A stretch of 64,000 nt of DNA from Poriferisodalis sp965198245 (GTDB lineage: Bacteria; Actinomycetota; Acidimicrobiia; Acidimicrobiales; Poriferisodalaceae). The notes under the pieces were generated by a model, which did not search any database, was not told the origin of the DNA, and saw nothing but the letters and a program-made list of their open reading frames with translations. The stretch lies in contig NZ_OZ240249.1 of NCBI RefSeq assembly GCF_965198245.1, positions 930,001-994,000 on the forward strand, read 5' to 3'. Shown here piece by piece: positions 26,083 through 34,048 of the stretch. A program made the translations under genes and the position numbers. Position 1 is the first letter of the stretch. Every line of letters starts with the position of its first letter.

Positions 26083-26649
26083 AGCTCCCCTTTCATCTAA
26101 GAGCATGCCTCCTAGATTCCGGGGGAAGCCCAACACGGGGCCGGTGACAGCCCAACGGGTGCCGATCCGGGGCTCGCGAGATCAGCGGCTCTACCGCCGC
26201 CCACATGACATCCACCACAGCCTTGGTCACAGCGCGCATGATGACAAGGCACCTCCACCATGTCGTCGGTCGGGAAAGCACCCCGCATCACAGCGGGTCC
26301 AACACGACGACTGGTGGATGGTTGCCTATTGGCGCGGCCTCTTAGCGCTCCGGAGCGGCGGCTGGCCAAGTCGTGGATGGAGCTTGAGGGCTTGGTCGGC
26401 GGGGAGAGGCTGTCGGAGGCGTACAGGCGGCTGTCCGATGCCGAGGCGAGGGCAGCAGAGCCGCACTTCGCGGAGCGGGCCGCGAGGGACTCGCTGGATG
26501 CGGAGGGGCTGCGCGAGCTCGCGGCCCGGGTCGCCGATGGTGAGCCTGTCACCCTTCGCGTGTCCTGAGCTGTGTCATGGCGGGTCTCGAGCAGCAACGG
26601 TTGTCTTGACGCCTGGGCGGCTGGCCGGGGGATCGCTGAGCGCACAGGG

Positions 26650-26823
26650 ATGCTGGAGGACCTGGCCGACTTCGCCGATTCCCCAATGGCTGTGCTGCCC
26701 GGAGCACGGGTGCTGGGCAAGGGCCCGATGGACCCATGGGATGTTGTCGGCCCGGCTGTGGTGTTCTTCCGGGTGTACGAGCCGCAGGGCCTCATCGACC
26801 TGGTGGACATTGTCGATCTGTGA
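26650..26823 (+). CDS. Short hypothetical protein downstream of R1
   Basis: 57 residues from the ATG at 26650 (MLEDLADFADSPMAVLPG, then GPMDPWDVVGPAVVFFRVYE). The final strand-like part looks faintly like the core of a RelE/ParE toxin, but this is too short to assign. The upstream frame enters repeat R1, so the true start may have been lost. Confidence 0.3.
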   Translation: MLEDLADFADSPMAVLPGARVLGKGPMDPWDVVGPAVVFFRVYEPQGLIDLVDIVDL

Positions 26824-26950
26824 CATAGACGTCCGCTTGGGCCGCTCGCCTGACGGCGGAACCGGGGCAGCGAACCGACGCCGCAGCATCTCAAGACGCT
26901 CGGACGCGTTCAGCGCTACACGGCTTGAAGTGGTCGAGATGCTGGTGGCC
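26822..26950 (+). pseudogene. ParE and VapC debris
   Basis: Bases 26822-26850 resemble the first 10 codons of ParE. Bases from about 26868 to 26950 resemble the middle of VapC (TTCAGCGCTACAcGGCttGAAGTGGTCGAG against the copy at 9894-9924). Several changes and a broken frame show decay. From 26951 to 27281 I see no gene. Confidence 0.5.
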
Positions 26951-27281
26951 TGGTCCCTCGTTGTTGGACTTGGGTTGTGGGAGTTGATTCATCTCGGGTT
27001 TTGCGCAGGCTGTGGGGTCGCTGACTTGGAGGAGGCGGACTATTGGATTCATGCTGCTGTTCGGCGTTGATGTCAAGCTAGGAGCTCAGCGAGCACAGGC
27101 CGACAATGCGGCGGCTAGCGGAGTCGGCGGGCTTTCGGCCCTTATCATCGGCCCTATGGGGAATCAGCCCGATAGTCGCCCAAAATTGCGAGGGGCTCTC
27201 TCTCATAAGCCGGCGCTCGCAGCTGGGAAGTCCCGGCCAAGCGATGTCGCCGCTATCTGAACTGCTGAGCTCCGGGACGCG

Positions 27282-28517
27282 ATGACAGCAAGCTGGGGAG
27301 CGGCGAGCGAAGAGGCAGCCCGCCGGTACGTGGCCGACTTGGGCGTACCAGACTTCGTCTACGAACCGGTGATTCTGCCGAAGGGCAAAGCTAGGCGCGA
27401 GGTCTCGGACGGCCTCCTCATCTCGCAGGGACGAGGCGTGATTCTCCAGACGAAGGCGCGAAGCCCCCGCACTCCTCCCGACTTGGATCGTCAGTCTGCA
27501 TGGGCACGGAAGCACATCGGCAAGGCGGCCAGCCAAGTTCGTGGCACTCGGCGCACACTTGCTTCGGTGCCGGAACTTCAGTTGACCTCACGACGCGGCC
27601 GTCCACTCACACTCTCCGCCGATAGCGAGCGTACGTGGCCGGGTGTTGTCCTGCTCGACATGCCAGATTGCCCTCTGGGGATCGATGCCACATGTGAGGA
27701 CTCAAGGACGATTGTGATGACCCTCGACGATTGGTACACGCTCAACAGCCTCGTCCGTTCGACTTCCGGTGTCATCGATTACGTGCATCGAGCCATCGAC
27801 GCGCAGACCCTCCAGATCGAGCTCGCGAAGGAGGCGGTTCGCTACGCCAATCTCGCTGCGGCCGACAATGAGTTGGTACGGCAGGAAGGTGGTTATCCCG
27901 TGCTGCCATCCATGGGCCTCTCGCCTCGGGAAGAGCAGGTCATTGCCACTCTGGACGACTGGATCGACTCGGATATTGCCGTGGCGGCGGGACCAAACGG
28001 CGACCTCGATCCGGATGCCACGCGTCGTGCGATCGAGGTGATCGATGCGATTCCAGTCACGGTGAGGGTCGAAACGGCCCGGACTTTGCTGCACAAGGTC
28101 TGCAAGGCAGACGTCGTCGGCCATGCCGTCTCGGGTGTTTGTCAGATTCCTCCATCACATCACCGGTTGCTGTTCTTCTTTGATCAGGCTGCCAACTGGA
28201 GCAGTTCCGAGCACTTTTCGGCCTATGTCTTCGCCTACACCGCTACCCGCCATGAAGAGCTGGATGACCTCTACGGTCCGGGGGTATCACTCTTGTTGGC
28301 TCGGTTGAGCACCAAGAGTGGTTACGTCTTCCGGAAATTTGCGCTGATCGACGGAGACGCCGCCGAGCTACAACTGCCCAGCGATGAGCGATGGTCGATT
28401 CTCGAACGCCATGGGATGCTCACGTCCGGCGGCATTCGCCCGACGGAGAGCCTGCAAGCGGACGATCCTTGTCCATGCCGATCAGGCAGGAAGTACATAC
28501 GCTGCCATGCGGCCTGA
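27282..28517 (+). CDS. SEC-C motif protein with PD-(D/E)XK-like N-terminus
   Basis: 411 residues. The C-terminus DDPCPCRSGRKYIRCHAA is a SEC-C zinc-binding motif (CxC...C-H). Near residues 45-60, REVSDGLLISQGRGVILQTK has the Asp, hydrophobic strand and QxK order of a PD-(D/E)XK nuclease core, as in NERD-like domains. The central part is unrecognised. It may be a nucleic-acid-acting defence protein. It is convergent with the zinc-ribbon HEPN gene downstream, 87 bases away. Confidence 0.6.
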   Translation: MTASWGAASEEAARRYVADLGVPDFVYEPVILPKGKARREVSDGLLISQGRGVILQTKARSPRTPPDLDRQSAWARKHIGKAASQVRGTRRTLASVPELQLTSRRGRPLTLSADSERTWPGVVLLDMPDCPLGIDATCEDSRTIVMTLDDWYTLNSLVRSTSGVIDYVHRAIDAQTLQIELAKEAVRYANLAAADNELVRQEGGYPVLPSMGLSPREEQVIATLDDWIDSDIAVAAGPNGDLDPDATRRAIEVIDAIPVTVRVETARTLLHKVCKADVVGHAVSGVCQIPPSHHRLLFFFDQAANWSSSEHFSAYVFAYTATRHEELDDLYGPGVSLLLARLSTKSGYVFRKFALIDGDAAELQLPSDERWSILERHGMLTSGGIRPTESLQADDPCPCRSGRKYIRCHAA

Positions 28518-28604
28518 TGAGGATTCACCTGGACATCCCGGCACGCCGCCTACTTGCATGCGGAATGCCGGGACGGTTAGATGCCCCCTTGTCAAGTGGG
28601 TTCG

Positions 28605-29429
28605 TCATCTCGTCTCGGTAGCGCGTACGAGTTCCCACATCAAGCCGCGGTCACCGAGCACCAAGTCAAAGCAGGCATCGAAATCCGCTTGTTGCAGTTC
28701 GTCGGTATGCACTGCACGGTTCCGGTACTGCGTCGTCACCTGCTCCAAGACGGCGAGAGCCCCGTCTGGTTGGAGCAGCCATGGCGAATCGGGCCACCGG
28801 CTCATCGTCCGACGCAATGCCCGCAGGAGATTGCTCGTGTCCCGTCGCGATCGGGAGTAGCTCGCCGTTTGGAGACAGTGGCGAATCGTGCCCAATTCAG
28901 GCGGCGTGCGTGACCGCCCTATACAGAAGCGGGCGATTCGCCCGAGATCCTTGTCGTGCGCATCATCGTCGAGGTCAAGGCCACGACATTCGGCTGCCAA
29001 GGGTGCGACCAAACGCTCCACGAGTTCGACCTCCACTGCCTTGCACATGCCGACAACCGCCGCTGACCAGTCAAGGCCCGTGGCATTGGCGAGATGCCGT
29101 GCTACGAATTCCGAAGTCGCGAGCAATCGTTGGGACCGTTCGGTGAGCTGGTCGATCCCGCTGATCCGGGTTCGAAGCAACTGAACGGCTTTGCGCAGTT
29201 CTTCCTCAGATACAAGCGCCAGCAGTTCTTCAGCGAGACGGTCAGCAAGTTCTGAATCGTCAGTCGCTCCGGCGCGAGTGTCGTGAAGCGAGAGCAGGCG
29301 CCCGTAGCACCCGTTGCACAGCAAGCGATTCCAGTCTTGCCGGAAGACCGTCATGAGCTTCGAGGTCTTGGCCTGACCACAGCGAAAGCACCTAAACGAC
29401 GTGGCTGAGGTCAATCGGTATTGTCGCAT
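28605..29429 (-). CDS. Zinc-ribbon HEPN-domain protein
   Basis: 274 residues. The N-terminus has two CxxC pairs (C14/C17 and C38/C41), a zinc ribbon. The C-terminal helical region ends with YRNRAVHTDEL, in which R236-N237-x3-H241 is the HEPN RNase motif. A linker helix (RISGIDQLTERSQRLL) and VVGMCKAVEVELVERL belong to the helical bundle. I infer a HEPN RNase or RNA-binding effector; the partner is not obvious. Confidence 0.6.
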   Translation of the reverse strand: MRQYRLTSATSFRCFRCGQAKTSKLMTVFRQDWNRLLCNGCYGRLLSLHDTRAGATDDSELADRLAEELLALVSEEELRKAVQLLRTRISGIDQLTERSQRLLATSEFVARHLANATGLDWSAAVVGMCKAVEVELVERLVAPLAAECRGLDLDDDAHDKDLGRIARFCIGRSRTPPELGTIRHCLQTASYSRSRRDTSNLLRALRRTMSRWPDSPWLLQPDGALAVLEQVTTQYRNRAVHTDELQQADFDACFDLVLGDRGLMWELVRATETR

Positions 29430-29634
29430 CGGCCCGCGCTGCGGGAAGGTCTTGACGACCTCATAGCGCGCAGTGGCCCCCGTATCAGTAATGACGCACC
29501 TGATTCCACCCCGGAACCGGTGACGAGTTCAGCACCGGCCCCGGTCCCGCAACGGTCGGCGACAAGACAGCCTGCTGAGCGCGTTCGCCGCGTGCTCGTA
29601 CGCAGGACCAGTTCTGACAGGTTTTGTCATGCGT

Positions 29635-29844
29635 TTAGCCATGCCACTCCTCCCCGGTCTCATAACGCGGCATCCCGCCGAACCCTTCCTCCGGCTCCCA
29701 GACTCGCTCACAGTCGTAGCACAGACGCTTCGCTTTCAGCCCGAAACCGTGAGCACGCCATAAGCCCGGCTTCCCGCAGTCGCAGCGCGTCTTCCCGGCC
29801 TCCCTCAAACTGACACGCTCAAGCGGCTCCCAATGGATATTCAT
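29635..29844 (-). CDS. Small zinc-ribbon-like protein
   Basis: 69 residues with four cysteines in CDCG and CYDCERVW, a possible zinc ribbon. Its ATG overlaps the stop of the upstream gene as ATGA, so the two are coupled. Family unknown; similar small proteins are common in phage-derived DNA. Confidence 0.5.
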   Translation of the reverse strand: MNIHWEPLERVSLREAGKTRCDCGKPGLWRAHGFGLKAKRLCYDCERVWEPEEGFGGMPRYETGEEWHG

Positions 29845-30215
29845 CGCGCTTGTCTCCGTCCAAGCCCTGCGAGCACTTCACGCATCGGAGGCATCGGCCC
29901 TGGAAGCTGCCCGCCTTCCGGCTGCTCCGCTCCGATGTCCGGCATCGATAGACCGGGCTGCGTCTCCGGTGCCCCCTGCGGAGCCGCAGTCGCCTCCCGT
30001 TCCTGCGCTTCCCTGTTCGCCTGAGTCACCGCCTGGATCAGACTCTTGCGGACCGTGCTGACCAGCTCAATGATCCAGGCCAAGTCCATCATCGCCATCT
30101 CGCCTGCCACAGGCTGCTTCTGAATGGAAGGCAAATCTGCTTCCGTCAACCGTTCCGTCAGAATTTCGTCCAACTCCGCTTCAACACCGTCCACCGTCGG
30201 ATCGGTGCGCATCAT
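29841..30215 (-). CDS. Hypothetical protein, Gln/Pro-rich tail
   Basis: 124 residues from the internal ATG at 30215, or 143 from 30272. A helical first half (ELDEILTERLTEADLPSI, MDLAWIIELVSTVRKSLIQA) is followed by a Pro/Gly/Gln-rich tail. It is not recognised; with the coupled small gene it may be a phage or plasmid remnant. Both lie between the HEPN gene and the amidohydrolase fragment. Confidence 0.45.
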   Translation of the reverse strand: MMRTDPTVDGVEAELDEILTERLTEADLPSIQKQPVAGEMAMMDLAWIIELVSTVRKSLIQAVTQANREAQEREATAAPQGAPETQPGLSMPDIGAEQPEGGQLPGPMPPMREVLAGLGRRQAR

Positions 30216-30330
30216 CGTCGTTCTCGGAGCCTTCGTGTTCTTCTGGGATGGGCGCTGCCGACTTGAGTTCATCTGACCTGGGCTTCTTGCAAGCGGTGCT
30301 GATCAGGAGGTTGATAGGAGCGAGCGCGGG

Positions 30331-30637
30331 TCAGATGTCGATGCGGTAGAGCTCTGCGGCGTTGAGGGACATGATTCGCTCGACGTCGCCGAGGGGGATT
30401 CCTTCGAGGGCTCTGGCCAAGTCGTGGTCGTCGCTGGGGTACAGGCAGGTGGGGTGCGGGAAGTCGGTCTCGAACATCAACGACTGCGCGCCGACGTAGC
30501 CCACGGTCGGCTTCACGGTGGATCGCTCGAACCAGAAGCAGCCGTAGAACTGTCGCCGGAAGTACTCCGAGGGCAGCATGGAGCGCTCCGCAAGCTCGTT
30601 CGGCGCCGTTTCAGCCATCTGGTGATCGAGCACTTCC
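30331..30637 (-). pseudogene. Amidohydrolase, 3' fragment
   Basis: It encodes MLDHQMAETAPNELAERSML through to the YRIDI end, closely matching the last 100 residues of the enzyme at 59652. Upstream of 30637 the homology stops abruptly and the ATPase stop codon follows. The conserved ETDFPHP metal-site segment is present but the barrel is missing, so it is not functional. Confidence 0.85.
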
Positions 30638-30640
30638 AGG

Positions 30641-31933
30641 TCAGGGGGCGAGAGCGGTGATGGGGGCCACGGCGATGCCGTCGGGGCGTTCGTAGGCGTA
30701 GCCGGTGGCGGTGATGACGGCGAGCCGGGCGAGGGGTCCGGTGCGGGACTGGTCGATCCTGTCTCGGAGCCTCAGCAGGCTCTTGGCGGCGTGGTCGATG
30801 GCCTGCGCGCCGCCGAGCTTGATCTCGAGTGCAGCCCAGCGTCCGTCGGGGTGCTCGACGATGGCGTCGGCTTCGAGGTGGTGGCTGTCGCGGTAGTGCG
30901 ACAGCGCGCAGCGGTTGGCTTGGGCGTACACCAGCAGGTCCCGCAGCACCAGCGACTCGAAGAACCGTCCCGCGAAGGCGAGATCGGCCAGCAGATGATC
31001 AGTGCCGATGCCGAGCGCGGCGGCGGTGAGCGAGGGATCGCACAGCATGAGCTTGGGCGAGCGGCGCGCTTGGGCCCGCGAGGCGATGTGGGGCCGCCAT
31101 GCAGGTATCTCCTCCGCCACGAACAGGCGGGCGAGCGCGGCCAGGTAGCCGGCCACGGTGCGACGCTCGACCGGCGGCTCGCCAGGCGCCGCGGTGTCGG
31201 CAGCGAGCACTGTGTGGCGGACCTCGGTGGCCACGTTGCGGGCGACCGAATTCAGCAGCCGGCCGACGCGCACCGGGTCGCGCTGAACCCCGTCCACACG
31301 CGACACGTCGGTGCGGCTGATCTCGCCCAGGTAGGCGCTGTGCGCCCGGACGGCGAGGTCGAGGTCTGCGTCGAGCATCTGCGGCCAGCCGCCCCGACAC
31401 CCCAGCGCGAGCACGTCGGTGAGTTCATGCCCGGCGTCGGCGGCGCGGCACGGCTCGCCTTCCAGCAGCCCGTGCAGCGACACTGCACCGGCCGAGTCGC
31501 CGCTTTCGTGCAGGCTCATCGGGCGCATCCGTACCCGCATCACCCGACCCGCCCCCGAATGGCGGGTGAGGTCATCTGGCGGGTCAGCCGAACCGGTCAG
31601 GATGAACTGGCCGGGCTGTCCCCGCGCGTCGCATGCTCTGCGCATAGCGTTCCAGATCCCCGGGGCGAGCTGCCACTCATCCACCAGACGCGGCGTCGGC
31701 CCGTCGAGCAGCGCCGCTGCGCTCATCCCTGCCGCGAGCGACGAGTCGACGCTCTCATCGACGAACACGGCGCTGCCGGCGAACCGCCGGCCTGTCCACG
31801 TCTTGCCGCACGCACGCGGCCCCTCCACCACTACAGCAGGCATCACCCGCAGCGCCTTACGCAGTTCCTCGTCCACCACGCGAGGCCGGTAACCGTCCGG
31901 TGCCAACCCGACGGCATCCCCGACAACGCTCAT
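30641..31933 (-). CDS. AAA_14 / DUF4143 ATPase, copy type 2
   Basis: 430 residues from the ATG at 31933 (MSVVGDAVGLAPDGYRPRVV). The P-loop GPRACGKT is at residues 38-45 and RLVDEWQLAPGIWNAMRR forms the Walker B region. The C-terminus has HYRDSHHLEADAIVEHPDGR and WAALEIKLGG, the DUF4143 nuclease-like core with Glu, Asp and ExK. The protein is distinct from the one at 4647. An upstream frame extends into luciferase-like sequence, but that is a fusion of frames over the junction. Direct repeats that could be operators precede it. Confidence 0.88.
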   Translation of the reverse strand: MSVVGDAVGLAPDGYRPRVVDEELRKALRVMPAVVVEGPRACGKTWTGRRFAGSAVFVDESVDSSLAAGMSAAALLDGPTPRLVDEWQLAPGIWNAMRRACDARGQPGQFILTGSADPPDDLTRHSGAGRVMRVRMRPMSLHESGDSAGAVSLHGLLEGEPCRAADAGHELTDVLALGCRGGWPQMLDADLDLAVRAHSAYLGEISRTDVSRVDGVQRDPVRVGRLLNSVARNVATEVRHTVLAADTAAPGEPPVERRTVAGYLAALARLFVAEEIPAWRPHIASRAQARRSPKLMLCDPSLTAAALGIGTDHLLADLAFAGRFFESLVLRDLLVYAQANRCALSHYRDSHHLEADAIVEHPDGRWAALEIKLGGAQAIDHAAKSLLRLRDRIDQSRTGPLARLAVITATGYAYERPDGIAVAPITALAP

Positions 31934-31966
31934 ACGTGCCTCCGAACTGCCACACCTCGATGATAT

Positions 31967-32005
31967 GCCAACAAAGTGGCAGTTCATAGGCCAATAAAGT
32001 GGCAG
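31967..32005 (-). promoter_or_regulatory. Paired direct repeats upstream of DUF4143 ATPase
   Basis: GCCAACAAAGTGGCAG (31967-31982) and GCCAATAAAGTGGCAG (31990-32005) are 16-base copies with one difference, spaced 23 bases start to start, in an A/T-rich stretch. They lie 34 bases upstream of the ATG. Each contains a small dyad (GCCA...TGGC). This looks like a repressor or self-regulation site. Confidence 0.5.
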
Positions 32006-32033
32006 GTAGCACACCAATGAAGCCCAAGCACTC

Positions 32034-32205
32034 GCAGTGCAGTGCGAGTATTCCTCAAGGAAGTGGAGTTCCACGGCCCAGACGAGGTCGAACACCAGCT
32101 CGTCGGCCACCCGGCACTGTTCGAGCGCGTTGTGGTATGTCAGCCACTCGTTGGCCCGGCTGAACGGCCGCGGCACCGACAACTCGTAGAAGATGCCGAA
32201 CTTAT
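32034..32205 (-). pseudogene. Luciferase-like monooxygenase, 5' fragment
   Basis: It matches the first 55 codons of the gene at 3233-4438 and about 18 bases of its leader. The start region reads ATAAG where the intact gene has ATGAAG, so one base is missing and the start is gone. Homology ends at YSHC, where the ATPase upstream region begins. Confidence 0.85.
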
Positions 32206-32282
32206 TGCGCTGTTCTAGCCCAGCACCGCCGGTCCCGGAAAATGGTTCGGGCTGGCAAAGTCCGTCTCCCTACTCTCGCCCG

Positions 32283-32543
32283 ATGCCCGCTGGATCGGAA
32301 CGTCATCCCGACAAGGACGTCAACGCTGCGCTTGAGGCGATGAGCGAGGCGGGTTGGCGGATCGAACGCGCCCGAAGCCGCTCGGCGCACGCTTGGGGAA
32401 AGGCGTTCTGCCCGTACTCCGAGCAGCGTGCGCACTTGGATTGCGCCGTGTCGGTGTCTGGCACGCCTCGAAGCGGTGGCAATGAGGCGCGTAGACTGCA
32501 AGGGCGCATCCGGCGGTGCCAGAGAATCGGCGAGGGGCCATGA
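32283..32543 (+). CDS. HWG-type small protein, toxin candidate
   Basis: 86 residues from the ATG at 32283. Conserved-looking features are HPDKDVNAALEAMSEAGWRI, AHAWGKAFCPYSEQ and SGTPRSGGNEARRLQGRIRR. The GWRI..., HAWGK and basic tail layout resembles small HicA-like or dsRBD-like proteins encoded just before an HTH or antitoxin-like gene in many actinobacteria; I cannot name the family. ATGA coupling to the next gene supports a two-gene TA-like unit. Confidence 0.6.
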   Translation: MPAGSERHPDKDVNAALEAMSEAGWRIERARSRSAHAWGKAFCPYSEQRAHLDCAVSVSGTPRSGGNEARRLQGRIRRCQRIGEGP

Positions 32544-32830
32544 CTCAGCAACCTTCGACGGAACGCAGCCCCGTCCATCACTTCGTGCTGGTCACCGACG
32601 GGCTTGACCTGCTTGACGACGACAATCTCGAAACGCTCTACGAGGCGGGTTGCACCGATGCCAGCATCGGCCATCGCACCGTCGAGTTTGACCGCGAAGC
32701 CCCGACTCGCTGGGACGCCATCCGGCAGGCAATTCGAGACGTGAGCACGGTCTCAGGATTGCGGGTTGTTGATGTCCGCGACGGCATGGACGCCATACCC
32801 GCCGCGCCGACAGATCACGCGCTTGCGTAA
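32540..32830 (+). CDS. Conserved small protein, antitoxin-like candidate, copy 2
   Basis: 96 residues, nearly identical to the orphan at 7093 (EAGCTDASIG, VEFDREAPTRWDAIRQAIRDV). Here its upstream partner is intact and coupled through ATGA. Confidence 0.65.
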   Translation: MTQQPSTERSPVHHFVLVTDGLDLLDDDNLETLYEAGCTDASIGHRTVEFDREAPTRWDAIRQAIRDVSTVSGLRVVDVRDGMDAIPAAPTDHALA

Positions 32831-32868
32831 CTCTCACGGCCGGTTGCGCTCCCGACGGAGCGCATGAC

Positions 32869-33075
32869 GTGGCACAGGTCGTAATCGCCGGGCAGGACTG
32901 CGGCAGCGGGAACTGGCTGGCCGAAGGCGGCATCGACGGCCTGCGGTCCCGGCGGCTGGCACGTTTTCCGTTCGGCTGGTTCTACTTCGAATGAGGCGAC
33001 TATGTCGATGTGGCCGTCTCTAGGCAGACGCTCAAGATCTCGAATCGATGCTGGGCGACCTGAGTCAAGGGCGAT
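32869..33075 (+). pseudogene. HicB-like / ParE chimeric remnant
   Basis: From the GTG at 32869, 22 codons of the HicB-like gene (AQVVIAGQDCGSGNWLAEG) are joined in frame to the ParE segment RRLARFPFGWFYFE and end at TGA (32992-32994), making a 41-residue ORF. Further ParE-derived bases continue to about 33075 but with stops. It arose by deletion between two cassettes and is probably not functional, although it is translatable. Confidence 0.7.
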
Positions 33076-33242
33076 GAGACGCAAGTTGTCGCCGCCGGAC
33101 AGCACCGTGAGCGTGCTCACGTCAGCGATGCCACGAAAATCAAGCCACTGGCCCCGATCAGTGGCGGTATCGTCGTCCTCAGCGTGGCCGGATGATGGCC
33201 GTACACTGTCGAGCACGGTGGAGCGGAACGGGAGCAGGCGCC

Positions 33243-33530
33243 ATGGCAGACACAGCGAACCGGGTGCGCAGCGCACGCCTCGAGGTGCGCATGACGCCCG
33301 AGGAGCGTCGGCTCATCGACGACGCAGTGGCCGCCACGGGTGTGCTGCTGAGCGATTTCGTGTTGAGCAGCCTGCGCATCGCGGCTCATGACGCGCTGGC
33401 GGACCGGACGGAGTTCGCGCTCGATGACGACGGTCGTCGTGTGTGGGACGAGCTGAATCGGCGGCCCGCCCGCGAGCTCGTCGGCTTGCGGTCGCTCATG
33501 TCCCGCGCGTCGCCGTTCGTCGAAGAGTGA
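33243..33530 (+). CDS. DUF1778-type RHH antitoxin, copy 3
   Basis: 95 residues with the same RHH and tail as at 8542, with MTPEERRL for MTPDERRL and MSRASPFVEE for MSRPSPFVEE. It is coupled by GTGA to GNAT copy 3. Confidence 0.88.
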   Translation: MADTANRVRSARLEVRMTPEERRLIDDAVAATGVLLSDFVLSSLRIAAHDALADRTEFALDDDGRRVWDELNRRPARELVGLRSLMSRASPFVEE

Positions 33531-34045
33531 CGACCGGGTACCGGTCGCCTCGCCTGCTGGAATCTGCGGACGACGTTTCGGGCTTCGTCTGCCGATCCGC
33601 TGCGCAGACGCGCTGGCTTCGGCGGTTTGGCCGTCAGGCCCATGCGACCGGCACGACACGGGTGTTCGTGGTCACGCCCGCCGACAGCGCCGAGGTGGTC
33701 GCCTATTACGCCTGGTGCATGGCGAGCATTTCCCCCAGCGACGCGCCCGACAGGCTGCGCGTTGGCGCCGGCAAGTATCCGCAGCCGGTCGCCTTGCTCG
33801 CGCGGCTAGGCGTGTCGACCAGCCACGAGGGGCAGGGACTGGGCGCAGGACTCTTGGCAGACGTCATGCGGCGAGCGTCGGCTGCGGGACGGACTGTCGG
33901 CTGCAGAGGCCTGCTGATTCACGCCGAATCCGATGAGGCCCGAGCCTTCTACCTGCATCTGATCCCGGAGTTCGAGCCCTCCCGGACTGACCCCCTGCAT
34001 CTGCTCCTGATGATGAAAGACATCCGCCGCACGGTTTCGACATAA
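33527..34045 (+). CDS. GNAT acetyltransferase toxin, copy 3
   Basis: 172 residues; the acetyl-CoA loop (HEGQGLGAGLL) and the C-terminal Tyr (AFYLHLIPEFEPSR) are kept. It is slightly more diverged from copies 1 and 2 than they are from each other. About 200 bases follow with only a gene fragment on the minus strand (34049-34228). Confidence 0.88.
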   Translation: MTTGYRSPRLLESADDVSGFVCRSAAQTRWLRRFGRQAHATGTTRVFVVTPADSAEVVAYYAWCMASISPSDAPDRLRVGAGKYPQPVALLARLGVSTSHEGQGLGAGLLADVMRRASAAGRTVGCRGLLIHAESDEARAFYLHLIPEFEPSRTDPLHLLLMMKDIRRTVST

Positions 34046-34048
34046 CGA

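Larger units (their letters stand above)
23441..26132. mobile_element. IS3-family element, interrupted by IS30
   Basis: The termini are TGGGCTTCCCCCCAAATC at the left and the complement of TGGGCTTCCCCCGGAATC at the right, with the TG...CA ends usual for IS3. ACA is present on both sides (23438-23440 and 26133-26135) as the target duplication. Both orfA and orfB are on the minus strand. Confidence 0.9.
22702..26239 (-). pseudogene. IS5-family transposase, split by IS3
   Basis: The C-terminal part (22702-23440: VCIDGSTHKAPCGGPGTGKS, WSLAVDGAGIPVAW, FHLDRGYHGT, RWTVERSNSWLSNYGQL) carries the DDE residues. The N-terminal part lies at 26133-26239 (VMWAAVEPLISRAPDR, then CHRPRV). Removing the IS3 and one ACA restores RPRVSDRLCLRG in frame, so the gene was whole before the insertion. 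Confidence 0.85.
22679..26344. mobile_element. IS5-family element, interrupted by IS3
   Basis: The ends are inverted repeats: TAAGAGGATGCGCCAATAG at the left and its complement with two changes at the right (CTATTGGCGCGGCCTCTTA). TA is present at both junctions, consistent with a TA target duplication as in the IS427 group. The transposase is on the minus strand. The IS3 element at 23441-26132 sits inside it. Confidence 0.85.
22513..26568 (+). pseudogene. Second copy of the R1 hypothetical gene, split by IS elements
   Basis: The 5' part (22513-22678) and 3' part (26345-26568) match the gene at 18508-18900. About 3.7 kb of nested IS sequence separates them. The rejoined halves also differ from copy 1 by one base in length at the junction (CTA-GCG against CCGAGCG), so the frame is broken even without the IS. 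Confidence 0.8.
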
